Shown here piece by piece: positions 62,601-64,000 of a stretch of DNA of 64,000 bases. The notes under the pieces were generated by a model. The model worked only from the letters and a program-made list of their open reading frames with translations. It searched no databases and was not told the origin of the DNA. The DNA is from Roseiarcus sp963730555. Its GTDB lineage: Bacteria > Pseudomonadota > Alphaproteobacteria > Rhizobiales > Beijerinckiaceae. The position numbers were made by a program, and so were the translations under genes. The stretch is from contig CAVSSS010000038.1 in the NCBI GenBank assembly GCA_963730555.1, forward strand, positions 62,001 through 126,000, read 5' to 3'. Each line of letters begins with the position of its first letter. The first letter of the stretch is position 1.

Positions 62601-63121
62601 TCCTTGGCGGCGCGCGCTCAGGGAAGAGCGCCTATGCGCAGAAGCTCGCAGAGGCCCATGGCCGCGAGCGGCTGTATCTCGCGACCGCGACGGCCGGAGA
62701 TGAGGAAATGGCGGCGCGTATCGCTCGTCATCGGCGCGACCGGGGCCAAGGCTGGACGACGCTGGAGGAGCCGCTCGAGATCGCCGCGGCCCTCGCGACG
62801 CACGCGCAAGGTGACAGGGCGGTGGTCGTCGATTGCCTGACCCTCTGGCTCAGCAACCTCATGCTGGCCGGCCGGGACCCTGGTCCGGCGGTTGTCGCGC
62901 TCGCCGACGCCATTCAAGGACTGGCTGGTCCGGCGATCCTCGTATCCAACGAGGTTGGCATGGGGTTGGTGCCGGACCACAAACTCGGCCGCGAGTTTCG
63001 CGACTGGCAGGGTCGGGCGAACCGTGAAATCGGCGCCGCCTGCGACTCGGTGATCTTCGTCGCGGCGGGATTCCCGCTCCAGTTGAAGCCTGCTGCAACC
63101 CCGAGCGTGCAATTCGGCTGA
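62549..63121 (+). CDS. cobP: Bifunctional adenosylcobinamide kinase/guanylyltransferase
   Basis: 190 residues. P-loop LILGGARSGKSAYAQKLAEA, then YLATATAGDEEMAARIARHR (GTP transfer His), VVVDCLTLWLSNLML and VSNEVGMGLVPDHKLGREFR. Acts in the late steps of cobalamin (B12) assembly or salvage. The frame overlaps the end of the AlgJ-like gene by 52 bp; TTG 62549 is the only start in frame before the P-loop. Confidence 0.9.
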   Translation: MGWRAGSEPRTTVRSALILGGARSGKSAYAQKLAEAHGRERLYLATATAGDEEMAARIARHRRDRGQGWTTLEEPLEIAAALATHAQGDRAVVVDCLTLWLSNLMLAGRDPGPAVVALADAIQGLAGPAILVSNEVGMGLVPDHKLGREFRDWQGRANREIGAACDSVIFVAAGFPLQLKPAATPSVQFG

Positions 63122-63257
63122 AGCACCGCATTTTCCTCAAGAAAACTTCTGGCGACTTAGGGCCGGCCTGGACTAGGATTTGCGTCCGTGGACGGGGATT
63201 GCCGGCTGCGCGGGCGGCCGGCCTTCACTTCAAGACGTTCGTTGGGGACTTGGCGGG

Positions 63258-64000
63258 ATGTTGCGTCTCTTCCAACGCCGGGCGCCGGAGCAGGCGGCTC
63301 ATTTCGACATTGCGCATGACGGCGAGACTTATCGCGTCGCGCTGAAACGCGTCGCGACGTCGCGCCGTTTCACGTTGAGGGTTCGCACTGCGACGCGTGA
63401 CGTGGTGTTGACGATCCCGACGCGCTCATCGCTCAAAGCGGCGCGCGAATTCGCCGAGCGTCACGCCGCGTGGATCGGCACGCGACTCGCGCGCCTGCCT
63501 GAACCGGTTGCGTTCGAGCCGCGCGCGGTCATGCCATTGCGCGGCGTCGATCATCGCATCGTGCATCGGCCGAGCGAACGCGGCGTAGTCTGGCTCGAGT
63601 TGAGCGAGCGCGGGCCGCTCATCTGCGTTTCTGGCGAGCGGCCGCATGTGGCGCGTCGCGTCACCGATTTCCTCAAGCGCGAGGCGCGCAAGGACCTCGA
63701 GGCTGCGGTCGTCCGCCACTCGAAGCAGCTCGGCGTCAAGCCGCGGCGCATTGTGTTACGCGACACGGTGAGCCGCTGGGGCTCGTGTTCGTCGACTGGC
63801 GGGCTCAATTTCTCGTGGCGCCTGATTCTCGCGCCGCCCTTCGTGCTCGATTACCTCGCCGCGCATGAGGTGGCGCATATCGTGCACATGAATCATTCGG
63901 CCCTGTTCTGGAAACTTGCGCGCCGCCTGCACCCAGGAACCGACCGCGCCGAACTCTGGCTCAAGGTTCATGGCGCGAGCCTGCATCGTTTCGGCGCGAC
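63258..64000 (+). CDS. YgjP-type (M48/DUF45) metallopeptidase, cut by window end
   Basis: At least 247 residues from ATG 63258, open through the window end. The zinc motif is LDYLAAHEVAHIVHMNHSAL (HExxH), preceded by RDTVSRWGSCSSTGGLNFSW, which is conserved in this family. These are small cytoplasmic metal-dependent hydrolases of uncertain substrate. A strong ribosome-binding site (GGCGGG) is just upstream. Confidence 0.85.
   Translation, partial: MLRLFQRRAPEQAAHFDIAHDGETYRVALKRVATSRRFTLRVRTATRDVVLTIPTRSSLKAAREFAERHAAWIGTRLARLPEPVAFEPRAVMPLRGVDHRIVHRPSERGVVWLELSERGPLICVSGERPHVARRVTDFLKREARKDLEAAVVRHSKQLGVKPRRIVLRDTVSRWGSCSSTGGLNFSWRLILAPPFVLDYLAAHEVAHIVHMNHSALFWKLARRLHPGTDRAELWLKVHGASLHRFGA

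Overview
The window is high-GC bacterial chromosome from an alphaproteobacterium of the order Rhizobiales (Hyphomicrobiales), probably near Beijerinckiaceae/Methylocystaceae. This rests on the GcrA cell-cycle regulator, a DUF4126 protein, a MaeB malic enzyme carrying a phosphotransacetylase-like tail, the short rhizobial intergenic repeats, a FixK/FNR-type box and a molybdenum-storage-protein gene pair typical of diazotroph relatives. Genus is not resolved. Most genes are chromosomal housekeeping or envelope genes. Two insertion sequences interrupt them.

Layout. 0-5 kb: TetR fragment, ArsR regulator with an SRPBCC partner, DUF4126 membrane protein, atypical NRAMP transporter, a collapsed alpha/beta-hydrolase pseudogene, RNase HII. 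5-9 kb: branched-chain amino-acid locus with a likely transcription attenuator (15-residue leader rich in Leu/Ile/Val, then a hairpin and T-run), acetolactate synthase large subunit, threonine dehydratase and small subunit. 9-14 kb: GH25 lysozyme lipoprotein, MaeB, zinc-free alcohol dehydrogenase/quinone reductase. 14-22 kb: coiled-coil protein, NAD-dependent epimerase, XerC-type recombinase, cytochrome c, MutT, ArgJ, periplasmic PPIase. 22-25 kb: alpha ribosomal operon (rpsM-rpsK-rpoA-rplQ). 25-31 kb: PEP-CTERM protein, IS630-family element, LuxR/pseudoprotease pair divergent from an HtrA protease, LpxL-type acyltransferase. 31-34.5 kb: ParA-like ATPase, XseB, amino-acid-binding protein, alanine dehydrogenase. 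34.5-36.8 kb: an AT-rich IS1595-type element with terminal inverted repeats, an 8-bp target duplication and three passenger genes. 37-44 kb: serine hydrolase, SGNH esterase, CpxP/Spy-like protein divergent from a two-component system, DUF2141 protein, beta-barrel protein. 44-50.5 kb: molybdenum storage protein subunits MosB and MosA, cysteine-synthase remnant, aldo/keto reductase, SleB hydrolase, GcrA. 50.5-57 kb: omega-amino-acid transaminase behind a palindromic operator, alcohol dehydrogenase behind a perfect FNR/FixK box, a decayed amino-acid ABC transporter, ThpR, cytochrome P450. 57-64 kb: polysaccharide-modification cluster (multi-pass membrane protein and two AlgJ/AlgX-like paralogues flanking a methyltransferase), CobP, and a YgjP-type metallopeptidase cut by the window end.

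A strong cross-cutting signal is the number of single-base frameshifts in otherwise well-conserved genes (ilvI-type, ald, sensor kinase, porin, AlgJ-like and others). Most look like one extra base. Because essential genes are hit, sequencing or assembly error is the simplest explanation. They are kept apart from true pseudogenes, which show large internal deletions: the alpha/beta hydrolase, the ABC ATPase and permease, the cysteine-synthase tail and a duplicated gamma-glutamylcyclotransferase tail.

The least explained items are the IS1595-type element with passengers, an 18-bp motif plus three tandem 10-mers present at two unrelated loci, the pseudo-HtrA/short LuxR operon facing an active HtrA, and the paired AlgJ-like genes with no MBOAT acyltransferase in view.
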